Assembly (NCBI GenBank): GCA_030770425.1 | Contig: JASJFT010000013.1 | Location: 310,001-374,000 of the forward strand | From: Darksidea phi | Lineage: Eukaryota; Ascomycota; Dothideomycetes; Pleosporales; Lentitheciaceae | DNA: 64,000 bases | Direction: 5' to 3' | Part shown: positions 1 to 18,193 of the stretch, one piece after another | Layout of the letters: every line of letters starts with the position of its first letter | Numbering within the stretch: the stretch's first letter is position 1 | Notes under the pieces: generated by a model | What the model was told of the DNA's origin: nothing | Database searches by the model: none | The model's input: only the letters and a program-made list of their open reading frames with translations | Position numbers and translations under genes: made by a program

Positions 1-772
1 ATTTTGTGGCGATCAGTGAGAGAGGCGAGAGAGGAGATGGTGGATTTGCCGCGTGTTGTGCTTGGGTGGTGAGGTATGTTCAGGGGTTGTTTCGGTAGAG
101 ATGGGCCCTTTGTATGAGGATGTTGAATAGATATATGGTTGAGATTCTAGCTTTATTAGGTTTTTAGCTGTGTCTTGGTATTTGGTGTTTACCCACATTT
201 CGAGACGTTGTATGCCTCCTTGATTAACCATCTCCCTCTCTCCCCCTATCTTCCACTATCTAAACACAACTATCAAAAACCGTAACATCTCTTCCCTATC
301 TCCCAAGCAATCACCCAATTAACCCACTCCATCCCCTAGCATAGCAAAAACAAACATCCACCTCCACTCCTCCATAAACTTCTTCTCCTAAAAAGAAAAC
401 GAAAAGGAGCCGTTATAACAAGTAGTTCACAAGGGAGGAACGTGTCTAGATGGGGTGTAGAGGAAGAGAGGGGGTGTTTCTTCCGGGGAGGGGGGTTTTC
501 AAAATGTAAGTGCGGGTTTGATATTGAAGCTACTTGAAGCTACCGTGTTATGTACTAGGAGCAATTCGACGTGTTATTTGACGGGAATGGGGATACGGAT
601 AGGGGGAAGGTAGTTGAAAGGTGTAAGGTTAGAGAGGTTTTGAAGGCGTCAAGGGAGGATATGGTGTTGCGATATGTTGAAGTTACAATATTAGGGCATA
701 TATGGACCGCTCCCTACCATCAAACCAAAACACACTCCGCCCTCTCGCGCTTCCAACATCGCAACCTCCATA
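1..772. other. Intergenic, no gene recognised
   Basis: This is the 3' flank of the adenine deaminase gene. It has pyrimidine-rich stretches (roughly 230-400) and purine-rich stretches (420-500), and no reading frame that looks like a protein. Confidence 0.5.
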
Positions 773-1837
773 TCAGGCAAACCTATCCCTCCATTCCCCT
801 GCCACCTTCTCCAGTTCCCCCAACAACTCCCTCTTCCTCCCCTCCCCACACCAACTCCCCTCAATCCCCGCCCTAACAACACCGACCCATTCCTCCACGC
901 TCAGCTCAAATGCCTCATGGACCGCAATATAATTATCAAGACAATAGCCCCCAAAATATGCCGGGTCGTCGCTATTAATGCTAAACCGCACGCCCGCATC
1001 GAGCAGCTTGCGAATCGGTACATCGGCAATAGTATTGACGCAACGCAGTACCACATTGCTCAGCGGACATACGGTGAGCAGCATTTTGGAGGTTGCGATC
1101 TGCTTCAGCAGGGTAGGCGAGGAGGGTAGTGCGATACCGTGATCGATACGCGAGACACCGAGCTGAGACACTGCAGTCGCTATATACTCAACTGGCCCCT
1201 CCTCACCCGCATGCGCCGTCAAATGAAGCCCCATGGCCCCCGCTCTAGCAAACAACTCAACAAAAAGTTCAGGCGGATAATGCCTCTCACTACTATCCAG
1301 CCCGATCCCCGTAACAATCCCCTCACGATAGCTCTTCTGCACATCCTCGTCCTCAAACATATCCAACGACTCTTGCACAGGGAGGTGTCGCAGGAAACAC
1401 GATGTCAGTAGGGTGGTGATGCCTAGCTCTTTCTCGGCGCGTTTACACGCCCGCTCGAATCCGCCGATTACCGTCGTGTAGGGTATGTTGCGGGCGACGT
1501 GGGCTTGCGGGTCGAAGAAGACTTCCGCGTGGGCGATGCCGTCGGTAGATGCATGGTTGAAGTAGTCCCAGGCGAGGTCTTCAAAGTCGGAGGGGGCTAC
1601 CAAGACGGACATGCCGATGTAGTAGTAGTGCAGGAAGTCGTCGAGCGAAGTGAATCTTCGGTACCGCTGTAGAAGGGCTTCGGGGGATTCGAAGGCTGTG
1701 TCATCTTGCGGGAGGGTTATGTTGTTCTTGGCGGCGAGCTTGAAGAGGAGGGCTGGCGTTAGGGCGCCTTCGAGGTGCATGTGGTGTTCGCATTTGGGAA
1801 GGGCGCGGAGGAAGGCGTGGAAGGGTGCTGAGGACAT
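773..1837 (-). CDS. aah1: Adenine deaminase (adenosine/AMP deaminase family)
   Basis: The product converts adenine to hypoxanthine in purine salvage. It is expected in cytosol and nucleus. It is a single exon of 354 aa. Motifs visible in order are LPKCEHHMHLEGAL near the N-terminus (metal-binding HxH), HAGEEGP (third metal His and catalytic Glu region), RIDHGIAL, VCPLSNV and INSDDPAYFGG (metal and substrate Asp pair). Length and motif order fit fungal Aah1-type adenine deaminases rather than the longer AMP deaminases. I start at 1837, where MSSAP leads straight into the first helix. The frame is open 32 codons further upstream, but that stretch looks like 5'UTR. Family assignment is firm. Adenine rather than adenosine as substrate is inferred from the fungal family. 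Confidence 0.93.
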   Translation of the reverse strand: MSSAPFHAFLRALPKCEHHMHLEGALTPALLFKLAAKNNITLPQDDTAFESPEALLQRYRRFTSLDDFLHYYYIGMSVLVAPSDFEDLAWDYFNHASTDGIAHAEVFFDPQAHVARNIPYTTVIGGFERACKRAEKELGITTLLTSCFLRHLPVQESLDMFEDEDVQKSYREGIVTGIGLDSSERHYPPELFVELFARAGAMGLHLTAHAGEEGPVEYIATAVSQLGVSRIDHGIALPSSPTLLKQIATSKMLLTVCPLSNVVLRCVNTIADVPIRKLLDAGVRFSINSDDPAYFGGYCLDNYIAVHEAFELSVEEWVGVVRAGIEGSWCGEGRKRELLGELEKVAGEWRDRFA

Positions 1838-8235
<6,398 letters not shown>

Positions 8236-9581
8236 TAAGGGAAAGGGATCACTTTGAGCTGAAGTAACCTCACTTCGTGGCTGTGAATACTCGAGGGGGG
8301 CAGCCTTACGCGACCGCTCGGTCCGGGTGTTTAACACCCATTGGTTACTCTTCGCATGTCAATCCGCGCGCTGTTGTTTTGAGTCCCTACGCTGTACCCA
8401 CAGGTTTGTGTCGACAAATAACGACCTCCTAGTTCACTCGTTTAATGCCTGATCGAACGGAGAATACCACGCTGCCATTTTCCAGCCTTTAATATACATA
8501 ACAAGAACATACGAGCTTCTGAACCGCCTTCGCCTCTTCTCTTGTATCGTATCGATGTTTTCATTCCACCCTTTCTTTGCTATCCCGGCGACCGTTTGTT
8601 CAGCAAAGCTTCATAGCGCTCATGCGGACATCGATGAGGAAATGACTTCGTGAGGCACTGTCTAGATCGGATGCGGAAGGACGTCAAGGGCATGAATCTA
8701 AATAAATTCTGCATTCCTTGCTTGTCATCGACGCCGGGTCATTTCTTACGGCGTCTTCAGACTGCCTCTCTGGAACTTGCTATGGCATATGTGTTTGAGC
8801 ATTCCTCTTTCGTCCAGCGTGTAATAAATCGGTGGTTTCAACGCCTATCCAAACGAGCACTTCATGGATGGGTGGTGGCTGGATAACACAAAGACGTCGA
8901 CTTAGTCGATTTGTAGGTATTGAGTTGAGGGATTGCCGTACACGTCACTGTACGACGAAAATCTATCGATGGTGTGGATGACTAATTTCGAATTGGCTCT
9001 TCGTCGCCCGCATCTCCCCCGTCAGCTTTGCTCAGCAATCCATTTAACCCTTTGATTCCATTAGGCGTGAAAGAACGGTGTAAGGATCTGGAGTACGAGA
9101 GCCCGGACAGGCATAGGGTTATGCACCCCGACCAGGATATGCGAAGTACGATGGATAGCTGGAGCCGAATCGGCCAGACGGGGAACAAGGCAGTTACGTA
9201 GCGGGGAGCACGAAGAGCGGTAGTCTCAAGTGCTTACGACAAGCTTTTGGCCAAAAGGCTTGTTCATGTCAGACGGCTCATGAGGCATTCGTAAAATCAC
9301 ACCGCTACGCCCGAGACACGATAAATGCGCGCTGTCGGAGGCGTCGACCACGGGAAACGATTGGATCATCGCGCTGCCTATGTGGACAATCGTAAGATCA
9401 TCATGCAGCGGCATGCAAGGTGAGCGATTAAGGTGAGTTGTTTGTGCCCCTCATGGCGGGGTATTTATGTTTACCCCACGCCGCGTCCTTTCTCATCGTT
9501 CCCAATTCTTTTCCTCTTTTTCCACTTCGACTTACTCAATTCTTCTCTGGGACTCTTGTTGTTTGACTCTTCAAAGTCGCA
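8236..9581. other. Intergenic region upstream of glutamate decarboxylase
   Basis: No gene recognised. The last 120 bp, with a TATTTAT at about 9462 and CT-rich tracts at 9500-9550, look like the core promoter and leader of the decarboxylase gene. Confidence 0.4.
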
Positions 9582-11530
9582 ATGGTGCACCTAAACCGCG
9601 TTGCCACCGACGCTGAGGTGAAGAGCGGCAACGACATCCTCGATAGCTTCAAGAATTTCAAGCTCGAGGGTATCGCCGAGGAGCCAGAGGACTACACGGC
9701 GACCGTCTACGGGAGCAAATATGCTGCTGAGGACCTTCCTAGACATGAGATGCCAGTACGAAGTCATTGTCTCTTGACTGTGTGGGCATCAGTGCTGACA
9801 CGCAATAGGATCGCGAGATGCCACCGCAGGTGTAAGCAGAACGCACTACACAGATGGCATGACACTGAGAGTGGCTAGGGCATACCGCATGATCAAGGAC
9901 GACCTCACGCTGGACGGCACACCTACGCTTAACCTCGCCTCTTTCGTCACCACCTACATGGTCAGCGGCTCCACCCCCACCCTCGTTTTAGCCTGGTGGA
10001 AGACACAGGCCAATCACAACGATAGCCCAACACACCGTTGAACCACCATACTAACTGCACATCAGGAAGACGAAGCCGAGAAGCTCATGGTCGACGCCTT
10101 CAGCAAGAACTTCATCGACTACGAGGAGTACCCCGTCAGCGCCGATATCCAGAACCGATGCGTGTCCATGATCGCCCGCCTTTTTAATGCTCCTTCGTGC
10201 GAGGATGCGAACGCCATGGGTACGTCTACCATCGGAAGCTCTGAGGGCATTATGCTGGGGGTGCTAGCTATGAAGAAGCTGTGGTCCAACAAGCGAAAGG
10301 CTGAGGGCAAGCCTTGCGACAATCCTAACCTCATCATGAACTCTGCTGTTCAAGTCTGCTGGGAGAAGGCGGCAAGATACTTTGATGTTGAGGAGCGGTA
10401 TGTGTACTGCACGGCGGATCGCTATGTGATTGATCCCGAAGAGGCTGTGAATCTTATTGATGAGAACACCATTGGTATCTGTGCCATTCTCGGCACTACT
10501 TACACCGGAGAGTACGTACTTCAAAACAGTAAACAAATAGTCGCAGGCCACTAACGATCATCAGGTACGAGGACGTCAAAGCCATCAACGACCTCCTCGT
10601 CGAGAGGGATCTTGACGTCCCCATCCATGTCGACGCGGCTAGCGGAGGCTTCGTCGTTCCTTTCGTCAACCCCAAGCTTGAATGGGACTTCCATCTTCCC
10701 AAGGTCGTCTCGATCAACGTCTCCGGCCACAAATATGGTTTGGTATACCCGGGTGTCGGTTGGGTCGTATGGCGCGACCCAGCGTTTCTGCCAAAGGAGC
10801 TCGTCTTCAACATCAACTACCTCGGTGCCGACCAGGCGTCCTTCACACTTAATTTCTCGCGTGGTGCGTCGCAGATCATTGGCCAGTACTACCAGATGAT
10901 TCGCCTAGGCAAGAGAGGCTACCAGAGGGTCATGCTGAACTTGACGCGCATTGCTGATTACCTTGCGGCTAATTTGGAGAAGCTGGGCTTCATCATCATG
11001 TCTCAGAAGAGGGGCGCGGGTCTGCCGCTGGTGGCTTGCCGCATCGATGAGGATGCGGGAAAGCAATACGATGAGTTCGCCATGTGAGTTGCATACTTGG
11101 ACTGCGCGAAGATGTACTGTGCTGACGTTGCAGTGCCCATCAACTCCGTGAACGCGGCTGGGTCGTCCCCGCCTACACCATGGCTCCTCACTCGGACCAG
11201 ATGAAGCTCATGCGTGTCGTCGTTCGCGAAGACTTTACCAAATCGCGCTGTGATGCCTTGATTGCGGACTTTAAGCTCGCGCTTGACGCACTTGATGCCA
11301 TGGACGCCAAACGTATCGAAGAACAGAAGCAGTATGTATCTTGTGCTTTAGCATTAGTACTCATCTGTATCGTACTAACGTGATATAGGCATGCTAAGGA
11401 GTTCCGCATGCGCCGCCGCTCAACGCTCGTTGGGCCCGCATCCCCGCTCCAACCAAAGAGGGCTCCACATGTCTTCACCGACGATCATTCTCTGCAGTCT
11501 TCCAGTGGCAAGACTCATGCTGTTTGCTAA
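9582..11530 (+). CDS. gad1: Glutamate decarboxylase, PLP-dependent
   Basis: The product converts L-glutamate to GABA and CO2, feeding the GABA shunt and buffering acid and oxidative stress in the cytosol. Spliced model: 9582-9755, 9809-9831, 9879-9960, 10066-10511, 10565-11083, 11134-11331, 11389-11530 (527 aa). All six introns are GT..AG and keep frame; exon 2 is only 23 bp. Group II decarboxylase signatures are [30 protein letters not shown] (PLP-contacting Asp) and [14 protein letters not shown], which holds the PLP Schiff-base lysine. Length fits fungal and plant-type GADs. The C-terminus is Ser/Lys-rich; I see no obvious calmodulin-binding Trp motif. Function is very secure. The microexon boundaries depend on my reading of donor GTAAGC at 9832. 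Confidence 0.93.
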
Positions 11531-11841
11531 GGTGGTCTTGGGGTGGCGTTGAAGTAGTGTGGACTCTGCTACGATAGATGAGATGCAACGAAGAAAAACG
11601 TGCCATATTCTTGTAGATAGAAACGATCTGACGAAAGCCCATGAAACATATCAAAGCAACTATACAAATCAATGACACTACGTCAGAAAATTCAAGCTTC
11701 CTGACTCGACGTTGTGCCCCGTGAAACAAGGCAAGTCTAGCCGAGGCCTCGGCTCCCGCCTGTCAGTCACAAGCGGCGCAGCATCAGCAGCTCGGTCAAC
11801 CCACCACACCGGTGCGCCCACGCCAGCGCCCTCTCCACGCC
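11531..11841. other. Intergenic, no gene seen
   Basis: About 310 bp between the GAD stop codon and the next start. It should hold the GAD 3'UTR and the promoter of the LCHN-like gene. No terminator-like structure stands out. Confidence 0.4.
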
Positions 11842-13633
11842 ATGTCTGTCTCGACGGGTTCGAGCACGACCGACGTCGATGCCGGCGCCGAGAATGAAGC
11901 GCCGCAGCTATCGGCGTTGTTTCTTATCCGCTTCGACAAGAAGATTGGGTACGTCATCTTCAACCTCGGAGACAGCTTCGTGAGAGCTGATGCGTGCTAT
12001 CTGCAGCTACACAATCGCTTGGAAACGCAGCGCTGTTGACGGTGCGTATTATCTTTACAATGTGGCTTGTATTCGCATACCGGGCTGATTGATTGGGACA
12101 GTGACACTCGATGGCGCTGTTGAGTTCAAATCGCTTCCGTCAGGCCTTCACGATGTAAAATCTGACCTCGTCTACTTTGTCCACGAAGGATACGCCGGCC
12201 TCAGCGCTTTCGCAAAGGGCGAAGCGAGCGCGGAAGAACGCAATGCCAACTTTGTCAGTGTGGGCATACTGGTTAGTCGCGCATACGGTCGCCTAGGACG
12301 AAGCTGGTTGCTCGCCGAGCGCCTACGGAAGCTCGCGACCGCCCTCGCCGACGATACTAGTGCCAGCACACCTCTCGAGGAGTTCTGGGACGAGCAGTCG
12401 AGACCGAAGGGTACGTCGGGGGACGGTGCGAAGAAGGGACATAGCCGGGCGAGGGCGCTGAGCATGATTACGGCGGTTGTGCCGAGTGATCAGAGCTTGC
12501 CGGCGTACCACCCAGCGCTGTCTATGTTGAAGTACGTGGAGGTTTTTGGGCCGTTGGTATTTCGGTTGCAGCAGGCTGCGCTGTTGAGGAAGAGGATTTT
12601 GTTTGTGGGCAGTGCGCCTGTAAGGACGTGCTGCGAGTTTGGTAGGCATACACTAGCTTATGGGGACAAGAAGACGTGGAAGGGCTAATATTGAGCAGTG
12701 TACAATCTTTCCGTTCTATCGAGTATTCCTCCGCACGCGGCCGAGCTCCTATCGCCTGGCACAGAGGGCCTGCTTCGTCTCCCGGCGCTTTTCTCCATAG
12801 GCGTCCACGATATACCCGAGTTGGAGCGATTACAAGGTTCAAAGGTGAATGGCACGCAAATAAAGGGGGATGAGCCGTCATCGCAAGGGTGGGTAGCCTG
12901 CACAACGGATGAGATTATTACTACCAAGAAGCAATTGTACGATATAGTCGTCGAAATGCCGCCTACCTACGACGCGCCCCCTTCGAAGCCAATATGGCCG
13001 ATAATGAAGACGGCGGATGGTGCACAAATCAAGGCGAGCCAAAGAGATCTCATGCGGTACAAGATGCTGCATTGGGAGCTGTGGAGGCACAAACATCACG
13101 CCACAAGCCCGGAAGCGAACGAGGACGACGATGACGATCGGGCAGCGTTGCTTCCGAGAGAGGAAGCGGACGACGACGGCTTTAATGAGTCGTTTGACGA
13201 CTCTATTATCGAACCAACCAGCTGGTCTCGCCTCGCTTACAACGGCTTCATGTGGTGGGCGTCGGCCGGCGAACAACACGCGTACACTTCCAACGAGCGC
13301 GAGCGCGACCGAGACCTCCTCGCAGACTTGTCCGACTACCATGAAGGCCTCCCCACCGCCATTATCGCCTATTTCCATCGCTCGACCACATTGCTCATCA
13401 ATAGTATCAATAGTCTGATCGAACGCTCGGACGACGTGGATGACGGAGATGACGACGGCGAAGACGGTGTGCTGGTCGTGGATAAAGACGACATTAGTCG
13501 CATGGGTTTGGATACGTGGAGCGAGGCGGACAAGGCTTTCTTGAGCGAGTTTGTGTGGCTAGGATGGGGAAGGAGAGTCGATGTGAGAGGGGCAGGGGTG
13601 GAATGCTGTGGTGTCAGGATACCTGGTTTTTGA
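11842..13633 (+). CDS. LCHN/Anr2-like DENN-family protein (DUF2347 + DUF4484)
   Basis: Spliced model: 11842-11948, 12007-12041, 12102-12641, 12699-13633 (538 aa). All three introns are GT..AG and preserve frame. The N-terminal half matches the LCHN/DENND11 pattern, with LFLIRFDKKIGYTIAWKRS across intron 1, then VEFKSLPSGLH, VSVGILVSRAYGRLG, and PALSMLKYVEVFGPLVFRLQQ followed by a KRILFVG strand. The C-terminal half, with acidic low-complexity runs near 13115-13185 and 13430-13490, fits DUF4484. The family belongs to the DENN/longin superfamily of Rab regulators, so a role in endomembrane traffic is inferred; no catalytic residue can be pointed to. Start is the first ATG, which opens directly into the conserved beta strand. 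Confidence 0.85.
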
Positions 13634-14036
13634 GTCACCCGAAGGCAAACGTCAAAGGTCGGACCTGCGTCGTCGGCCGAGACGTGGACGAAAAGTATCA
13701 GGCCACCACGAGCGAGGCATGTTATGTCAGAGGGGTTTTGAGTGGCCGGCCGATCTCGGCTCTGCGCGCCCCGCAGTTTGGCGGGAGATTTTGAAAACGG
13801 CGGGGGCACGTGTTGATCGCTTGTTCCTTGCGGTGCCGTCATAAAGCGGGAGTTTCCAAAGCTGCGGGCCAAATTTTGCTTGCTGGCTGTGAATCATACC
13901 ACCACGACTTCACGTTTTCGTCTTACCTCTCTATACGTATGTAGGCTCTGACCTTTCTCTCTTGAGTGTACCTGCATCGGCCGCTGACCGCTTTGCTAAC
14001 ACGTCCCCCACTTTCAGACCCAATCAAGCATTCGCC
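13634..14036 (+). promoter_or_regulatory. leu4 upstream region with a likely 5'UTR intron
   Basis: The gap carries a textbook intron at 13937-14017: donor GTATGTAG, branch site TTGCTAAC, then a pyrimidine tract and TTTCAG. It ends 19 bp before the leu4 start codon, so it is most likely a 5'UTR intron. Skipping or retaining it could change the N-terminus. Confidence 0.6.
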
Positions 14037-16083
14037 ATGCCGATGCTCAAGGAGCCGTGGAAGAAATACAAGCGATTTGCGCCATTGAACCTCCCCGACC
14101 GATCATGGCCCTCGAATACAATCGACAAGCCGCCGCGCTGGCTGTCGACTGACCTGCGCGATGGGAATCAGTCGCTAGTGGACCCCATGGTGCTCTTCAC
14201 AGCAAACAATTGCATGACAAGCAGCTAATTGCGTGCAGGACGGCGAGCAAAAATGGAATTACTTCCAGATGCTCGTCAGGCTCGGATACAAAGAGATTGA
14301 AGTCTCGTTCCCCTCGGCGTCGCAAACCGACTTCGACTTTACGCAGCGCCTGGTACGCACCGAGGGCATCGTGCCCGACGATGTTTGGCTGCAGGTCCTC
14401 TCGCCCTGCCGCAAGGAGCTCATCCGCCGTACCGTCGATTCCCTCAAGGGCGCGAAGAAGGCCATCCTCCACCTCTACCTCGCGACATCGCCGTGCTTCC
14501 AGCAGATCGTTTTCAACATGAACAATGCGGAGACGAAGGCGCTGGCGGTGGAATGCACAAAGTATGCGCGGAGCATCACAAAGGATGATCCTGAGCAGCA
14601 GGGCACGGAGTGGGCATTCGAGTTCTCGCCGGAGACTTTCTCAGACTCTGCGCCCGAGTTCGTCGTGGAGGTGTGTGAGGCCGTTAAGGCGGCGTGGGAG
14701 CCTACGGTCGGGAACCCAATCGTGTTCAATCTGCCCGCCACGGTCGAGATGTGCACGCCGAATGTGTATGCAGATCAGATTGAGTACTTTTGCAAGAACA
14801 TCACTGAGCGGGAGAAGATTTGCGTTAGTCTGCATCCGCATAACGATCGCGGGTGTGCGGTGGCTGCGGCTGAACTGGCGCAGATGGCGGGCGCGGACCG
14901 AGTGGAGGGCACGTTGTTTGGCAATGGCGAGAGGACGGGGAATGTGGATTTGGTGACGCTGGCGCTGAATCTTTACACCCAGGGTATACATCCGGGCATC
15001 GACTTTTCAGACCTTAAGTCAGTTATCGACGTGGTGGAGTCGTCGAACAAGATTCCCGTACATCCCCGCGCACCTTATGGTGGCCAGCTCGTCGTCTGCG
15101 CATTTAGTGGCTCACACCAAGACGCTATCAAGAAGGGCTTTCAAAAACGCAAGCGGGAGGGCGCAACGTCGGAATCCCCATGGCAGGTGCCTTACCTCCC
15201 CCTCGATCCGCAAGACATTGGCCGCACCTACGAAGCGATCATTCGCGTCAACTCGCAGAGCGGCAAGGGCGGCGTGGCCTGGATCATCCAGCGACAGTTG
15301 GAACTCGACCTCCCGCGCGGCCTGCAAGTCGCCTTCTCCAAGATTGTGCAGCGCGAAACGGATATGCTGGGTCGCGAACTCCTCCCCACCGAAATTACAA
15401 AACTGTTCGAAGAAGCCTACCACCTCAAGCGCAATCCCCGCTTCTCCCTCGTCGACTACGACATCACCGCCGACCGTTCTGCCTCCACCGCGCCCCCCGA
15501 AGACGGCAAGACTGTCTCAAACCGCAACCTCAAGCGGATCTTCAAGGGCATCATCGAAATCGATGGCCAGGAACACAAGCTTGAAGGTACTGGCAATGGT
15601 GCACTTTCCTCGCTGGCCGATGCTCTGAGGGGATTGGGCATTGATCTCGATGTCGCGGATTACAAGGAGCATGCCATTGGTAGTAACAAAGATGTCAAGG
15701 CCGCTACTTACATTGAGTGCACGGCTGCAGGGAGCAGCCAGAGGGTTTGGGGCGTGGGTGTGCATGAGGATGTTGTTCAGGCGTCTTTAATTGCGCTGCT
15801 GAGCGCGGCTTCTTCCGTAAGTCTTCTCTTAAATTGGAACCGCGTATAAGGATGAAAAGGCTCTCTGTATATGCAGATCCTTGGAGGTTCAATGTTGGGT
15901 CCGTGCTAATAGTGTTTGCAGTTCCTCTCCTCAAGACCTTCAACCCCAATCCCATTCCGCCCTAGGCGCTCGAATACTATGGAAATCCCCAGTCCGGAGA
16001 TGAGTCCGAGGCGGGAAAAAGAGCAGCAGGGGAGTCCGCTGGTTAACCATCTGGAAGCGAGCGTGAATGGGGCAGCGCATTGA
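14037..16083 (+). CDS. leu4: 2-isopropylmalate synthase
   Basis: First committed step of leucine synthesis: acetyl-CoA plus 2-ketoisovalerate gives 2-isopropylmalate. Spliced model: 14037-14189, 14239-15816, 15922-16083 (630 aa). The N-terminus has the HMGL/DRE-TIM signature [11 protein letters not shown], split from [12 protein letters not shown] by intron 1. The metal-binding [14 protein letters not shown] (HxH) and [18 protein letters not shown] follow. A C-terminal LeuA dimerisation and leucine-feedback domain runs from about residue 430, ending near [24 protein letters not shown]. Exon 3 adds a Pro/Arg/Ser-rich tail of about 50 residues after the regulatory domain, which is longer than I would expect. 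Fungal enzymes are mitochondrial and/or cytosolic; no clear presequence is visible from this ATG. Confidence 0.94.
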
Positions 16084-17419
16084 GTCGAGCACATAGCCAA
16101 CCAATCTAGGGATGGATACGAGGCGGATAGAGTTTAGTGTCCCTTGCACAATGGAGGTGAGTGATTTTCCGCATGTTCTGTTTGCATCTCGTGCGTGTTT
16201 TTTTGCGTTGGTGGGATGGGGATTGGCGGCGTGGCGTATATGGATTAAAAGTTAGTATAGAAGTTAATGATGCGAAATGATATTGAAACTCAGTGGTTTG
16301 AATGTGTTCTTTTATCGAAGGATATACCTGCTCTTTAGGCTGGTTTATCCGTTGCTTCACGGATACTCATCACCAATATGCACTTCAAAACTTCGAGCAG
16401 AGTTCCATAGTCGCATACCAAAGAGACTTCTAAGCCCGGAAGCCCTGTGATATTATATCAACCCGTCGCCCCATCCACCATGGCTATCCAGTGCTCGCCA
16501 GCGATATACACTCTCTCTAGTATGGGTATTGCTCTCCACATCCCCACATCGCCGCTAGTGGCACACCAACGTTCGAGGTACTAGCCTACCGTTGTAATAT
16601 GATCCCGCGTTCATTTGTTCTCGGCTCGTCGCAGCTCTGCGTCCTTTTCCGCCCCCATTTCTTTTTCGCGTGGCTGCTGCATTTGGCTGGCTTGTTTGCT
16701 GTTCGGTCCAATCGCGCGGCGCATGGTGTGGAAGGTCTTGTATGTATTCGGGATTGGAAGTGGGTGTTTGAAGGTTCGAGTGCAGATGTTGTAGCGTTGT
16801 TTTCTGAAGGTGCGACGGGGAGTCTCGGAGTAGATGGTCGGGCTTGGGGAAAGTGTTGGTGTAGATAAATGTTTTTGATGCTGTGGTTGTGTTGGTATTT
16901 GGGTTGCTGGAATGTAGAAGGGGTGTTGTGGTCGGCTATCAGTAGGGGAAGGTCTACCGTTTGGCTGTTGGGATTGTTTAGCAAGACTTCAATTTTTCGA
17001 TGGAAGCTTTTTCGTCGTTCGCTCCTTCGAGTCGTGCTTCACTGTACGAAACATTGTAGCAAACTTCCAACGCTCTTCATTGTATTTGCGCAGTATTCGG
17101 ATTTTAGTGGATTGGTGGTTGCATCAATCGCAACCGCAAACAAAGCTACGACGGCAATCTTGACGAATTCGAGCCCCGTGCCAGCGGGAATGTTGACACA
17201 TAAGGTTGGAAGCGGCTATTGTCGCTGCCATGTATCTAGGCTCTTGAATTGTTGTGAGTAAATTATTAGTGAATATGGGTTGCTTTTCATTTCGGAAATG
17301 GAGCCTTTTGAAGACTCAATGCTATTACGAAAATCTAAACACCGTCTAAACACTCATAAGAATACAAATGTTATCTGCATCGAAGCTCAACTCACACCAT
17401 CATCTTCCAATCACACCGA
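16084..17419. other. Intergenic, no gene recognised
   Basis: 3' flanks of two convergent genes. Several short open frames exist at 16586-17261 on both strands, but their Trp/Cys/Phe-rich composition does not look like protein. Confidence 0.4.
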
Positions 17420-18193
17420 TCAAGCAGGATAGGAGCCAGCGGCGCAATCGGCCTTGCAACCAAGGTGAAGTTCCTCGGCCTTCTCACTGACATCCCAATC
17501 CTTGCTCCAGACAGTCTGATCGCCCTTGCCGTCATAGAAATTACAACGACGGCGAATATACCCATGATTAACCTTGACCTTCTGGCTGCTCCAGATGGCA
17601 TGGCACGCTTGATCATCCCACTTGCAAGTGCTCTTCGTCGTAACCGACTCGCATTTCTGCTCGCCATACGTCGTCGTAACACTGGATGAAACCGAGAAAA
17701 TGTCTTTGAGGATGCTGACTTCTGCCTCAACCGAGATGGCAATGCTCCACTCGTTGCAGGTCTGAACGCCTTGATCGACACCCATCTCGCACTCAGACGA
17801 TGTCCCGCAGTCGATTGATCCCTCGCGTTTCCAGTCGGTGTCTTTGTACGACGAAGACACGTAGAAGAGATCGGTCCAGCACTTGTCTCCGCCACCGTAC
17901 CGGTGGACATCATCGCTGCGGACGTAAGTGCCTGAGTTGTCCGGGAAGCTGCTCCATTGACCGGTGAAGTCGCCATATACATCCGTGGGGCCACGCTTCT
18001 TGATGTCGGTGGGACTGCGCTTCTTGATCGTACCCGCTGGAGTTGTTTGGTCGGTGGTTCCGGGCAACACTACGAGGTCGGCTCTTCGGAGGACGTTGGG
18101 AGACATATTGGGTGCCATATTGGGTGCGGGTGCAGCCGCAGCTACAGAGAGGAGCGCAGCAACAGCTGCGATGGTCTTGATGGTATACTGCAT
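17420..18193 (-). CDS. Secreted cysteine-rich protein, effector-like, with tandem Kex2-type sites
   Basis: This is a single-exon 257-aa protein of unknown function. A clear signal peptide (MQYTIKTIAAVAALLSVAAAA, then PAP) is followed by a pro-region with NMAPNMSPN and a tandem octamer IKKRSPTD/IKKRGPTD, each with a dibasic KR that Kex2 could cut. The mature part from about residue 70 is rich in Trp, Tyr and Ser and has ten cysteines, an even number that suggests five disulfides. The pattern of a beta-strand-rich core (ISVEAEVSILKDIFSVSSSV) followed by CxW and a Cys-terminated strand loosely recalls other fungal secreted proteins, but I cannot assign a family. No transmembrane segment is seen after the signal. 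Confidence 0.75.
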   Translation of the reverse strand: MQYTIKTIAAVAALLSVAAAAPAPNMAPNMSPNVLRRADLVVLPGTTDQTTPAGTIKKRSPTDIKKRGPTDVYGDFTGQWSSFPDNSGTYVRSDDVHRYGGGDKCWTDLFYVSSSYKDTDWKREGSIDCGTSSECEMGVDQGVQTCNEWSIAISVEAEVSILKDIFSVSSSVTTTYGEQKCESVTTKSTCKWDDQACHAIWSSQKVKVNHGYIRRRCNFYDGKGDQTVWSKDWDVSEKAEELHLGCKADCAAGSYPA

